A DNA stretch of 64,000 bases from positions 1 to 64,000 of the forward strand of contig WVSL01000016.1 in the NCBI GenBank assembly GCA_015689685.1. The letters are read 5' to 3'. This DNA is from Rhodobacterales bacterium HKCCE2091. Its GTDB lineage: Bacteria; Pseudomonadota; Alphaproteobacteria; Rhodobacterales; Rhodobacteraceae. The notes beneath the pieces are model-generated. The model was not told the origin of the DNA. It worked only from the letters and a program-made list of their open reading frames with translations, and did not search any database. Of the stretch, positions 1 through 7,240 are shown piece by piece (the first letter of the stretch is position 1; each line of letters starts with the position of its first letter). The translations under genes and the position numbers were made by a program.

Positions 1-2
1 AG

Positions 3-995
3 GGCGAGGCCGCGCTGGCCGCCTGCATCGCCGCCGCCGGCCCGCCCTCCGCCGCCGTTCCGGTCAGCGAGGCGGCGCAGGCCGAGGTCATCGCCGCCCT
101 GCAGGCGGTCGCGGGGGAGTGCGAGCTAGCCGTGGAGCGGCTCGGCGACGGCGACGGAACGGCGCTGTTTCACCTCGGCACGCTGGCGCAGACGAGCGGC
201 GACCAGCGCGGCGCGACGGCCTTCTACGAACGCGCCGCCAATGCCGGGCTGACCGCCGCGCATACCCGGCTCGGCGATCGCTACATGTTCCCGCCCCGTC
301 CCGCGCGCCGCGACGTCGGCGCGGCGGTGGAGCAATACACCATCGCGGCGGAGGCCGGGGATCCGCCGGCGCTCACCACGATGGCCTTCCTGCATCTCCT
401 GGGCGAGGGCGTGCCGCGCGACCCGGCGCGGGCGCTGGCGCTGATGGGGCAGGCGGCGGATGCCGGCTATCACTTCGCGCAGTTCCGGCTCGGCCAGATC
501 TACCTTGCCGGACAGGGCATCCCCGAGGCCGAGCAGGCCGCGCTCGGCATTCCCGATTTCGACCGCGCCGCCGACCTGCTCGCCGCCGCCTCCGACAACG
601 GCAACACCGAGGCCACGCTGCGGCTCGCGGAGCTCTATTCCGGCGACGTGCCGGGCGTGCCGCAGGACGACGCGGCGCGGTTCCGCTGGACCCGCGCGGC
701 CGCCGAGATGGGCCTGCCCGACGCCATCGCGCGGCTCGGCTTCCTCTACGAACGCGGGATCGGCACAGCGCCCGACCCGCAGGCCGCCGCGCGCGCCTAT
801 GTCCAGGCGCTGGAGGCCGGGGCCGAACCCGGCGACCTGCGCGGCACCATCGGCGGCGTCGCGGTGCCGTGGGACGAGGCCACCGCCGTCGCCTTCCAGT
901 CGATCCTGATCGAGCGCGGCGTCTACGACGGACCGCTCGACGGGCTGATCGGCGAGGGCACCATCCGCGGTGCGCTCGCCCTGCGCCGCCAGTAG
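3..995 (+). CDS. Sel1-repeat (TPR-like) protein, 5' truncated by window edge
   Basis: The frame is open from the first bases of the window, so the N-terminus is missing; 330 residues are visible. Most of the visible part is made of Sel1-like helical repeats of about 36 residues, with recurrent A-x-x-G-x-x-x-A-x-x-x-L-G spacing and segments such as YERAANAG and WTRAAAEMG. The last 35 residues (around GVYDGPLDGLIGEGT) resemble half of a peptidoglycan-binding domain 1. Sel1 proteins usually act as scaffolds for protein contacts, often at the envelope; that role here is inferred. A GTG at 132 is a possible start, but the repeat-like sequence continues upstream, so an upstream start is preferred. 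The gene stops 13 bases before the next gene, so the two may be cotranscribed. Confidence 0.8.
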   Translation, partial: GEAALAACIAAAGPPSAAVPVSEAAQAEVIAALQAVAGECELAVERLGDGDGTALFHLGTLAQTSGDQRGATAFYERAANAGLTAAHTRLGDRYMFPPRPARRDVGAAVEQYTIAAEAGDPPALTTMAFLHLLGEGVPRDPARALALMGQAADAGYHFAQFRLGQIYLAGQGIPEAEQAALGIPDFDRAADLLAAASDNGNTEATLRLAELYSGDVPGVPQDDAARFRWTRAAAEMGLPDAIARLGFLYERGIGTAPDPQAAARAYVQALEAGAEPGDLRGTIGGVAVPWDEATAVAFQSILIERGVYDGPLDGLIGEGTIRGALALRRQ

Positions 996-1008
996 AGGAA
1001 CAGCGCCG

Positions 1009-1638
1009 ATGAAACCGGTCGAGACGGAAACCCTGACGATCCGGTTCGAGGGCCGGCGCTGCATCCACGCCCGCCGCTGCGTGCTCGGCCTGCCGGGCGT
1101 GTTCCGCCCCGATGCCGGGCGGGACTGGATCGACCCGGAAGGCGCCGGGACCGAAGCCATCGTGCGGGTGATCGAGGCCTGCCCCTCCGGCGCGCTCAGC
1201 TACGAGCGCAAGGATGGCGGCAACCCGGAGGCCGCACCCGAGGTCAACACGATCCGGCTCTGGGAACATGGGCCGCTGGAGGTCCGCGCGCCGATGGTCC
1301 TGCCGGATGGCCGCCGGACGCCGCGCGCCACGCTCTGCCGTTGCGGGGCATCGCAGTCGAAACCGTTCTGCGACAATTCCCACCGCGAGATCTCGTTCAA
1401 GGCGACGTCGGAACCCGCGGCGGCCGAGGACGAGGAGGTTCCGGCGCGGTCGGGCGAACTGGCCGTCGCGCCGCAGCCGAACGGCCCGCTGCTCGTAAAG
1501 GGGCCGGTGGAGATCGTCGCCGGATCCGGCCGACGGATCGCTGTGCGCGGCAAGGCCTGGCTCTGCCGCTGCGGGGCCTCGGCCAACAAGCCCTTCTGCG
1601 ACGGCAGCCACAAGCGGATCGGGTTCGAGGCCGAGTAG
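1009..1638 (+). CDS. Iron-sulfur protein: divergent 4Fe-4S domain fused to two CDGSH domains
   Basis: The protein has 209 residues and no signal peptide, so it should be cytoplasmic. Residues 5-65 look like the divergent monocluster ferredoxin domain (Fer4_19 type), with Cys18, Cys24 and a late ACPSGAL segment. Two CDGSH zinc-finger-like domains follow. The first has Cys110, Cys112, Cys121 and His125 (sequence CDNSH); the second has Cys186, Cys188, Cys197 and His201 (canonical CDGSH). Each CDGSH motif normally binds one 2Fe-2S cluster through three cysteines and one histidine. The fusion suggests an electron-transfer or cluster-handling role; the partner is unknown. The ATG at 1009 is chosen because GAGGAA precedes it at good spacing; the frame is also open upstream. 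Confidence 0.88.
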   Translation: MKPVETETLTIRFEGRRCIHARRCVLGLPGVFRPDAGRDWIDPEGAGTEAIVRVIEACPSGALSYERKDGGNPEAAPEVNTIRLWEHGPLEVRAPMVLPDGRRTPRATLCRCGASQSKPFCDNSHREISFKATSEPAAAEDEEVPARSGELAVAPQPNGPLLVKGPVEIVAGSGRRIAVRGKAWLCRCGASANKPFCDGSHKRIGFEAE

Positions 1639-1647
1639 GGCCGCGAT

Positions 1648-1703
1648 GTATCCACAGCCAACATCCTGACCCGGCGAATACCCGGTCGCGAGGCGTTGTG
1701 GAT
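1648..1703. repeat. Widely spaced inverted repeat ATCCACA / TGTGGAT (DnaA-box-like)
   Basis: In the 95-base gap between the iron-sulfur protein gene and the AbrB-family gene, GTATCCACA (1648-1656) faces TGTGGAT (1697-1703). Each arm is close to the DnaA box TTATCCACA, with one or two mismatches. No function is established; it could be an operator for the downstream gene. Confidence 0.35.
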
Positions 1704-1733
1704 GCCGCAGGGCAGCATTAGGGTCGCGGCGAA

Positions 1734-2783
1734 ATGGCATCGCGCGGAAACGGATCGGGGGCGGCGGGATGGCGTGGCTTTGCCGCGCTCATCGTGGTCG
1801 CCGCTATCGGCGCGGCGGTCGCCTTCATGCTCAACGTCCCCGCCCCTTTCCTGACCGGCCCCGCCGCGCTGGTCTCGGTCCTCGCCATCGCGGGGTTGCC
1901 GGTCTCTGTTCCGCTTCGGGTAAGGGACCTCTGTTTCCTCGTGATCGGGATCGGCATGGGCTCCGGCCTGACGCCCGAGGCGGTCCAGGCCGCCGCGCGC
2001 TGGCCGGTGCCGCTGGCGACGCTGGCGGTGGCGCTGGTGGTCCTGGTGATGGGCGGCGCGGTGATCCTGCGGCGCGCCTTCGGGTTCACGCCGAAGGCCG
2101 CGATGCTCGGCGCGACCCCCGGCCACCTCAGCTTCGTCATCGCGATGGCCGAAGACCTTGACGCCGATGTCGTAAGGGTCTCGGTCGTGCAGGCGCTGAG
2201 GGTGCTCTACCTCACCCTGCTGGTGCCCTTCGCGGTCAAGATCGTCACCGGGGCGGACCTGACCGCGCTGCCCGCGGGGCGCGAGGCGATGGCGCCGCTG
2301 CCGATCCTGGCGCTCGCGGTCGCCGGCGCGGCCGTCGCCGTCCTGTTCCTGCGCCTGCGCATTCCCGCGGCGGTGCTGCTCGCGGGCCTCGCGGTATCCG
2401 GCGCGGCCCATGCCGGCGGGCTCGTGTCGGGGGCGATGCCGCAATGGCTGGCGATCCCGGCCTTCGTGACGATGGGCGCGCTGATCGGAACCCGGTTCTC
2501 GGGCGTGACGCTCAGGGATATCGGGGGTGCGGCGCTGGCGTCGCTCACGCTCGCCGCCTTCGCCATCGCGGTCACGGTGGTCGCGGCCGAGGCGGTTCAC
2601 GCGATGGTCGGCCTGCCGCGGGTCGACCTGATGATCGCCTTCGCGCCCGGCGGGCTGGAGACGATGGCGGCGCTGTCGCTGATGCTGGGCGCGGACCCGG
2701 CCTTCGTGGCGCTGCACCACCTCGGTCGGCTCCTGTTCCTCAGCGTCCTCGTCCCGGCGCTGATGCTGCGCCGGGACGGGTGA
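1734..2783 (+). CDS. AbrB-family integral membrane protein (putative transporter/regulator)
   Basis: This is a 349-residue, very hydrophobic protein with roughly ten membrane segments in two similar halves. It matches the AbrB duplication family (formerly called ammonia monooxygenase-like). The characteristic segments are visible: GATPGHLSFVIAMAEDLDAD near residue 130 and FAPGGLETMAALSLML near residue 305. The family is thought to act in the inner membrane, but its substrate is not firmly known, and it is unrelated to the DNA-binding AbrB of Bacillus. The start is the first ATG; its ribosome binding site is weak. The gene converges with the secreted-protein gene on the other strand, only 9 bases separating the stop codons, and no terminator is visible between them. 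Confidence 0.85.
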   Translation: MASRGNGSGAAGWRGFAALIVVAAIGAAVAFMLNVPAPFLTGPAALVSVLAIAGLPVSVPLRVRDLCFLVIGIGMGSGLTPEAVQAAARWPVPLATLAVALVVLVMGGAVILRRAFGFTPKAAMLGATPGHLSFVIAMAEDLDADVVRVSVVQALRVLYLTLLVPFAVKIVTGADLTALPAGREAMAPLPILALAVAGAAVAVLFLRLRIPAAVLLAGLAVSGAAHAGGLVSGAMPQWLAIPAFVTMGALIGTRFSGVTLRDIGGAALASLTLAAFAIAVTVVAAEAVHAMVGLPRVDLMIAFAPGGLETMAALSLMLGADPAFVALHHLGRLLFLSVLVPALMLRRDG

Positions 2784-2792
2784 CGTGACCGG

Positions 2793-3272
2793 TCAGTGGT
2801 TCCAGGTCTCGAGTTCGAGCGTCGCGTTGCAGGTGCCGGTGCCGTAGGTGCCGACCCAGACGTCGTAGGTGCCGGAAGCCGGGCCCCAGATGTCGACCTG
2901 CGGGTTCAGCCCGTTGTGGTCGTCGTTGAAGTGCCAGTTGCCGTAGGCGTCGTTCACCAGCAGGACGGTGTCGCAGTAGCCGTTCACGCTGATCTCCAGC
3001 CGGCCGTAATTGCCGTCGTTCTGGAACTGGAACTCGAAGTCGGGCTGGTCGACGACGTAGCCGAAGCCGCCGAGGCCGCAGTAGGACAGGTTGGTGCTGC
3101 CGCCCGCGACCACGTTCCAGTGACGCGGCGAATAGAGGTAGCCGCCCCCCAGGACGCCGAGGTTGGCGCGGCCCGAAAGCTGCCACTGCGGGCAGGCTTC
3201 GGCGGTGTCGGGGGTGACGAACTGGCCGGCTCCGGCAAGGGCGGCGGCGGCAAGAAGGACTTTAAAGTTCAT
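2793..3272 (-). CDS. Secreted single-domain protein, PPC-like beta-sandwich family
   Basis: The 159-residue product has an N-terminal signal peptide (MNFKVLLAAAALAGAGQF, cleavage probably before the first Cys-containing segment ACPQW). One domain follows, with four conserved cysteines (CPQW, SYCG, GYCDT, GTCNA) and the signature CDTVLLVND...WHFNDD...DIWG...VWVGTYG. The D-rich turn and the VGTYG strand recall pre-peptidase C-terminal (PPC) domains, which are extracellular beta-sandwiches. No catalytic domain is present. Two paralogues lie near 20 and 21.5 kb. The ATG at 3272 is chosen because GAGGAG precedes it by seven bases and the signal peptide begins there. The role is unknown; Rhodobacterales relatives are sometimes annotated peptidase S1 without a protease domain. 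Confidence 0.82.
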   Translation of the reverse strand: MNFKVLLAAAALAGAGQFVTPDTAEACPQWQLSGRANLGVLGGGYLYSPRHWNVVAGGSTNLSYCGLGGFGYVVDQPDFEFQFQNDGNYGRLEISVNGYCDTVLLVNDAYGNWHFNDDHNGLNPQVDIWGPASGTYDVWVGTYGTGTCNATLELETWNH

Positions 3273-3414
3273 GATGGTCTCCTCACGATTTGACAAGGGG
3301 CCGGCCCTTCAACCGGCAGAAAACCCGCCACGGGCGAAATACGGCTGTTGCCGATCCCGTGGTGCCTTGAATTGGCTTCAGGAATTTGTCCCGGAAATGG
3401 AAACATCGGGGCAG

Positions 3415-4194
3415 TCACGCGGCGATCTCCATCCAGACTGGGACATGGTCCGAGGGTTTTTCCTTACCGCGCACAGCGGCGTCGATTCCCACGGCGCGGA
3501 GCAGGTCCGCGGCCTGTGGCGACAACAACAGGTGGTCGATCCGGATGCCGTCGTTCCGGTCCCAGGCGCCGGCCTGGTAATCCCAGAACGAATAGTGTCC
3601 CGGACCGTGAACCTTCGCCCGGAAGGCGTCGGTATAGCCGAGGTGCAGGACCCGGCGGAACGCGGCGCGTGAGGCCGGCAGGGCCAGCGCATCCTTGCGC
3701 CAGGCCTCGGGCCGCGCGGCGTCCTCGTCCTGCGGAATGACGTTGTAGTCGCCGCCGAGCACGACCGGGATCTCCTCGGCCAGGAGCGCCTTCGCGCGTG
3801 CCTCCAGCCGCTCCATCCACGACAGCTTGTAATCGTATTTCGGCCCCGGCGCGGGGTTGCCGTTCGGCAGGTAGAGTGCCGCGATCCGCACCGCGGTGTC
3901 GCCGACCACCGTCGCCTCGATCCAGCGGGCCTGTTCGTCCGCGTCGTCGCCGGGCAGCCCGCGGGTCACGTCCTCCAGCGGCAGTTTCGAGGCGATGGCG
4001 ACGCCGTTGAAGCCCTTCTGCCCGTGGGTCTCGACGTTGTAGCCGCGATCCTCGAAGATCTCGCGCGGCACGCCCTCGTCGACCGACTTCAGTTCCTGCA
4101 GCAGCGCCACGTCGGGCGCCGCCTCGTCGAGCCATTCCGACAGTGCCTGCGCACGCGCCTTGATGCCGTTAATGTTGAAGGTTGCGATACGCAT
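3415..4194 (-). CDS. xth: Exodeoxyribonuclease III (AP endonuclease)
   Basis: The 259-residue protein belongs to the endonuclease/exonuclease/phosphatase fold and acts in base-excision repair, cleaving at abasic sites and removing 3' blocking groups. Family motifs are visible in order: IATFNINGIKAR at the start with Asn7, LLQELKS with the metal-binding Glu34, LPNGNP, GGDYNVIP in the middle, RIDHLL, and the C-terminal SDHVPVW with catalytic His250. Length is normal for Xth (about 260). The start ATG at 4194 has GGGGGAG upstream; the frame is open further upstream, but that part has no family similarity. The gene is divergent from the small unknown gene at 4283. Confidence 0.95.
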   Translation of the reverse strand: MRIATFNINGIKARAQALSEWLDEAAPDVALLQELKSVDEGVPREIFEDRGYNVETHGQKGFNGVAIASKLPLEDVTRGLPGDDADEQARWIEATVVGDTAVRIAALYLPNGNPAPGPKYDYKLSWMERLEARAKALLAEEIPVVLGGDYNVIPQDEDAARPEAWRKDALALPASRAAFRRVLHLGYTDAFRAKVHGPGHYSFWDYQAGAWDRNDGIRIDHLLLSPQAADLLRAVGIDAAVRGKEKPSDHVPVWMEIAA

Positions 4195-4282
4195 GTCCGG
4201 ATTCTCCCCCGTCAAGGCCTGTTGCCTCTCGCCACTGGCGGCTAGGCTCCGGGCCGGGATGCCGTAGTGAGAAGGGGATGTC

Positions 4283-4651
4283 ATGCTCAATTTCCTGTTC
4301 CGTGGCCGAGGCCGTCGCGATGTTGAAGTGAAGGTCGAGACGCAGCGGGAAACCTTCAATCGACTTGTCGCGGAGTTGAACGCCGCGATAGATAGGCTTC
4401 CGGCTAAGCCTCGGGTCACCGTGGACCCGGCGAATGGGCACATCGCGCTGGACGAGCCGGAGCAGTTCCCCGACGAGGCCCTAGCGCTGCCGAAGCCGGG
4501 CGAGGCCGAACAAAACAAAGGGGATGGCGGGGAGGACGGGACGGGTGTCGAGGCACCGACCGAAACCGCCGAGACCCCGCCGAAGGCCACGCCGGAGGCC
4601 GGCGCGAAACGGTCGCGTCCGTCCGATCCGATCACGATGGAGGCCGGGTAG
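4283..4651 (+). CDS. Small hypothetical protein with acidic, proline-rich tail
   Basis: A 122-residue soluble protein that I do not recognise. The N-terminal 60 residues are basic and partly helical (MLNFLFRGRGRRDVEVKV, then FNRLVAELNAAIDRLP). The remainder is low complexity, rich in Glu, Pro, Ala and Gly and probably disordered. A good ribosome binding site (AAGGGGA) precedes the ATG. Codon use is a little less GC-biased than that of its neighbours. It is transcribed away from xth across an 88-base gap, so the two may share a promoter region. No membrane segment or signal peptide is visible. Confidence 0.72.
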   Translation: MLNFLFRGRGRRDVEVKVETQRETFNRLVAELNAAIDRLPAKPRVTVDPANGHIALDEPEQFPDEALALPKPGEAEQNKGDGGEDGTGVEAPTETAETPPKATPEAGAKRSRPSDPITMEAG

Positions 4652-5029
4652 GGGGCCCGGACCGGCCCTGGGCGTTACCGAATGTTACAGCCCGCCGGGC
4701 CGATTGTTTCGGCCCTCAGGCGCGTTTGGACGCCCGGACGTCGAAGGGCGGGGTGGAAGTGCCGATGGCAGCTGCGGGATCGCAGCCCCTGTGCGGCACG
4801 ATCCCGACCTTCGCGCCGTCCGGCGGACCGCCGATCGGGAACGGACGGCACGATCCCACCCCAGTGCATCGCGCCGACCGGCACTGCGCCTTTGTCGAAG
4901 CCGCTTGGCGCAAGCGACTGGGCCGCGCCGATCACCCCGACCCGCGCGACGTCGGCAAGGATCAGGGATTACCGGAAGAGCGCATACCAGCCGCGCCGTC
5001 GATGCAGGAAGATCGACTTCGCCGTCGGG
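4652..5029. other. 378-base stretch without a convincing gene
   Basis: The reading frames crossing this gap are Arg/Pro-rich and show no family similarity. It contains an 11-base direct repeat, GGCACGATCCC, at 4795-4805 and 4847-4857, and a small hairpin CTGCG-GGAT-CGCAG near 4772. I see no tRNA, promoter pair or U-tailed terminator that I would defend. Confidence 0.5.
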
Positions 5030-5362
5030 TCAGATGGAAAAGGACGTCCCGCAGCCGCAGCTCGCCGTCGCGTTCGGGTTGTCGATGGTGAACCGCGCCC
5101 CGATCAGTTCCTCGGTGAAGTCGATGACCGCGTCGGCGAGGAACGGCAGAGACACGCTGTCGACCACCACCTTCTGGCCGTTGCCTTCCAGCACAAGATC
5201 GTCGTCGGCCGGTTCGTCGAGCCGGATGTCGTACTGGAAGCCCGAACACCCGCCACCCTCGACGGCCACGCGCAGCGCCTTGGCGTCGCCGGTGCCCTCG
5301 TTGATCTCGGCCAGCCGGGCGAAGGCCCGGTCGGTCACTTTCGGCGGCAGGTTCAGGTCCAT
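5030..5362 (-). CDS. erpA: Iron-sulfur cluster insertion protein, A-type carrier (ErpA/IscA family)
   Basis: The 110-residue protein is an A-type Fe-S carrier of the HesB/IscA family, which delivers clusters to apoproteins in the cytoplasm. The three ligand cysteines are present: Cys39 in GGGCSGFQY and Cys102/Cys104 in the C-terminal SCGCGTSF. Length matches the family. The internal ATG at 5362 is chosen because the family homology starts at MDLNLPPKVTD. ErpA is the usual member next to dgt in alphaproteobacteria, but IscA cannot be excluded from sequence alone. It is divergent from dgt with 85 bases between the starts and has a promoter candidate at 5401-5428. Confidence 0.9.
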   Translation of the reverse strand: MDLNLPPKVTDRAFARLAEINEGTGDAKALRVAVEGGGCSGFQYDIRLDEPADDDLVLEGNGQKVVVDSVSLPFLADAVIDFTEELIGARFTIDNPNATASCGCGTSFSI

Positions 5363-5400
5363 GATATGCCCCGTCAAAGGCTCGATTCCGTTGCCCTGAC

Positions 5401-5428
5401 CATATATGCAGGCGGAAAGGGCGAACAA
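5401..5428 (-). promoter_or_regulatory. Candidate promoter of erpA
   Basis: Read on the minus strand, TTGTTC (5428-5423) is followed after 16 bases by TATATG (5406-5401). Transcription would start near 5394, about 32 bases upstream of the erpA start codon. The A+T-rich -10 stands out in this GC-rich gap. Confidence 0.45.
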
Positions 5429-5447
5429 GGCGACCGACGGGGAAGAC

Positions 5448-6623
5448 ATGCGCGCCATCTATGGCTCCGACCCGGCCCAGAGCCGGGGTCGGCTGGTGGC
5501 CGAGGAGGAAAGCACCTTCCGCTCGCCCTACCAGCGCGACCGCGACAGGATCATCCATGCGTCCGCGTTCCGGCGGCTGAAGCACAAGACGCAGGTCTTC
5601 GTGGAGCACGAGGGCGACTATTTCCGCACCCGCCTCACGCATTCGATCGAGGTCGCGCAGGTGGCGCGGACCATCGCCGGCGTGCTCGGGCTCGACTTCG
5701 AGCTGACCGAGGCGCTGGCGCTCGCGCACGATCTCGGCCACACGCCCTTCGGTCATACCGGCGAGGACGCGCTGTCCGAACTGATGGCGCCCTATGGCGG
5801 GTTCGATCACAACGCGCAGGCGATCCGCATCGTCACCCATCTCGAACGCCACTACGCCGATTTCGACGGGCTGAACCTTACATGGGAAACGCTCGAAGGG
5901 CTGGCCAAGCACAACGGCCCCCTGCTCTCGGCGCCGCTCGGCCCCGACGGAGCGGCAGATCTGCCCTGGGCGCTGGCGCAGGCGAACGCGGAATGGGACC
6001 TGGAGCTGCACACCCACGCCTCCGCCGAGGCGCAGGTCGCCGCGATCTCCGACGACATCGCCTACAACCACCACGACCTGCATGACGGGCTGCGGGCGGA
6101 GCTGTTCTCGACCGACGAACTGGCCGAACTGCCGATCCTGCGGGACTGCTTCGCCGAGGTCGACCGGCTCTATCCGGGCCTGAACTACTACCGCCGCCGC
6201 CACGAGGCACTGCGCCGGTTCTTCGGCGTCCTGGTCGAGGACGTGATCGCGGTCGCGCGCGCCAACCTCGCCGAGATCGACCCGCAGAGCGCCGACGACA
6301 TCCGCCATTGCGGCCGCACCATCATCCGCTTCACCAATCCGCTCTGGCGCGACCTGCACGTGATCCGGGACTTCCTGTTCCAGCGCATGTACCGCGCGCC
6401 ATCGGTAGTGGAGATGCGGGCCGAGGTGACCGCGGTGATCCACGACCTGTTCCCGTTCTACATGCGCCACCCCGAGCACCTGCCGAAGCAGTGGCGCAAG
6501 GACGTGGAGGAGGTCGAGAGCACGACGGAACTCGCGCGGCTGGTGTCGGATTACATCGCAGGCATGACCGACCGCTTCGCCCTGCAATGCCACCGCAAGT
6601 TCATCACCGGAGACGCAACATGA
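5448..6623 (+). CDS. dgt: Deoxyguanosinetriphosphate triphosphohydrolase-like protein (HD domain)
   Basis: The 391-residue protein is a dNTP triphosphohydrolase of the type-2 Dgt subfamily, hydrolysing dNTPs to nucleosides and triphosphate. The N-terminal segment FRSPYQRDRDRIIHASAFRRL is typical. The metal-binding HD-domain residues are His65 (RLTHSIEVAQV), His94-Asp95 (AHDLGHTPFGHTGED) and a distal Asp in ISDDIAYNHHDLHDG. The ATG at 5448 is preferred over an upstream one because GGGGAAG lies just before it and homology starts at MRAIYGSDPAQSRGR. The stop codon overlaps the next start (ATGA), so the small secreted protein gene is cotranscribed. Confidence 0.93.
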   Translation: MRAIYGSDPAQSRGRLVAEEESTFRSPYQRDRDRIIHASAFRRLKHKTQVFVEHEGDYFRTRLTHSIEVAQVARTIAGVLGLDFELTEALALAHDLGHTPFGHTGEDALSELMAPYGGFDHNAQAIRIVTHLERHYADFDGLNLTWETLEGLAKHNGPLLSAPLGPDGAADLPWALAQANAEWDLELHTHASAEAQVAAISDDIAYNHHDLHDGLRAELFSTDELAELPILRDCFAEVDRLYPGLNYYRRRHEALRRFFGVLVEDVIAVARANLAEIDPQSADDIRHCGRTIIRFTNPLWRDLHVIRDFLFQRMYRAPSVVEMRAEVTAVIHDLFPFYMRHPEHLPKQWRKDVEEVESTTELARLVSDYIAGMTDRFALQCHRKFITGDAT

Positions 6624-6970
6624 TCCGCAGCCTCGCCGCCTTCCTCCTCTCCGCCGCCCCCGCGCTCGCCCAGGTCGCGCCGGGGTTCTACGACGCGCCG
6701 GTGGAAAACGACCTCGTCTGCACCGAGATCTCCGACGGCCGGCTGGAGATCCGCGAGAACGGGGAGATCCGCTTCTACGAATCCCTCTGCTCCATCGCCA
6801 ACCCGATCGGCGTCAGCGCGCTGAACGGCGCCGTGCTCTACGAGGCGCAATGCGCGGGCGAGGGCGAGGAATGGACCACGGCCGTGATGCTGATGCCTGG
6901 GCTGGAGGAGGATTACATGGTGATGGTCTTCCCGGGCTACGCCACGACCTACCGCCGCTGCCCCGGGTGA
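6620..6970 (+). CDS. Small secreted hypothetical protein
   Basis: A 116-residue product with a clear signal peptide (MIRSLAAFLLSAAPALAQ, cleavage after ALA-Q or ALA). The mature part is acidic and contains four cysteines (LVCTE, SLCSI, AQCAG and RRCPG), which could form two disulfides in the periplasm. I do not recognise the family. It overlaps the dgt stop by four bases (ATGA) and is therefore almost certainly translated from the same mRNA, although a functional link with dNTP hydrolysis is not obvious. Confidence 0.78.
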   Translation: MIRSLAAFLLSAAPALAQVAPGFYDAPVENDLVCTEISDGRLEIRENGEIRFYESLCSIANPIGVSALNGAVLYEAQCAGEGEEWTTAVMLMPGLEEDYMVMVFPGYATTYRRCPG

Positions 6971-7044
6971 TACGGGCCGAGCCGCGCATCGACGGGCCGC
7001 GGTGCGGCGACCATCCGGCTCCGCTACAGCGATTTATCTCTAAA

Positions 7045-7076
7045 GGCCAGGAGTAGCGGCGAGCTACTCCCAGGCC
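7045..7076. terminator. Hairpin between the dgt operon and argS
   Basis: GGAGTAGC (7050-7057) pairs perfectly with GCTACTCC (7063-7070) around a five-base loop, and an outer GGCC/GGCC pair (7045-7048, 7073-7076) extends the stem. There is no U tract, so this may be a factor-assisted terminator or an mRNA 3' structure rather than a classic terminator. Confidence 0.4.
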
Positions 7077-7183
7077 CTACCACATCGCCGTGCCGGCGGG
7101 GCGGCCCGTCGATGCGCGGCGGCCTTTGGCCTTGTCCCGCGCCGGTGCTGAGCGGCTGACCCGGCCCCTGACCGCTTCGCCGC

Positions 7184-7211
7184 CTTGACCCTGCGCCTGC
7201 TTTTGCTAGAC
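7184..7211 (+). promoter_or_regulatory. Candidate promoter of the argS operon
   Basis: CTTGAC (7184-7189) is followed after 16 bases by CTAGAC (7206-7211), a typical alphaproteobacterial housekeeping promoter pattern. Transcription would begin near 7218, about 23 bases before the argS ATG. Confidence 0.5.
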
Positions 7212-7240
7212 GCGGAGGCCGTATCCCGGAGCGCCTTTCC

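Noticed and set aside
4682-6085. 467-codon plus-strand frame through the gap after 4651 and into erpA/dgt
   Set aside because: It overlaps erpA antisense and dgt out of frame and is almost entirely Arg/Pro/Ala.
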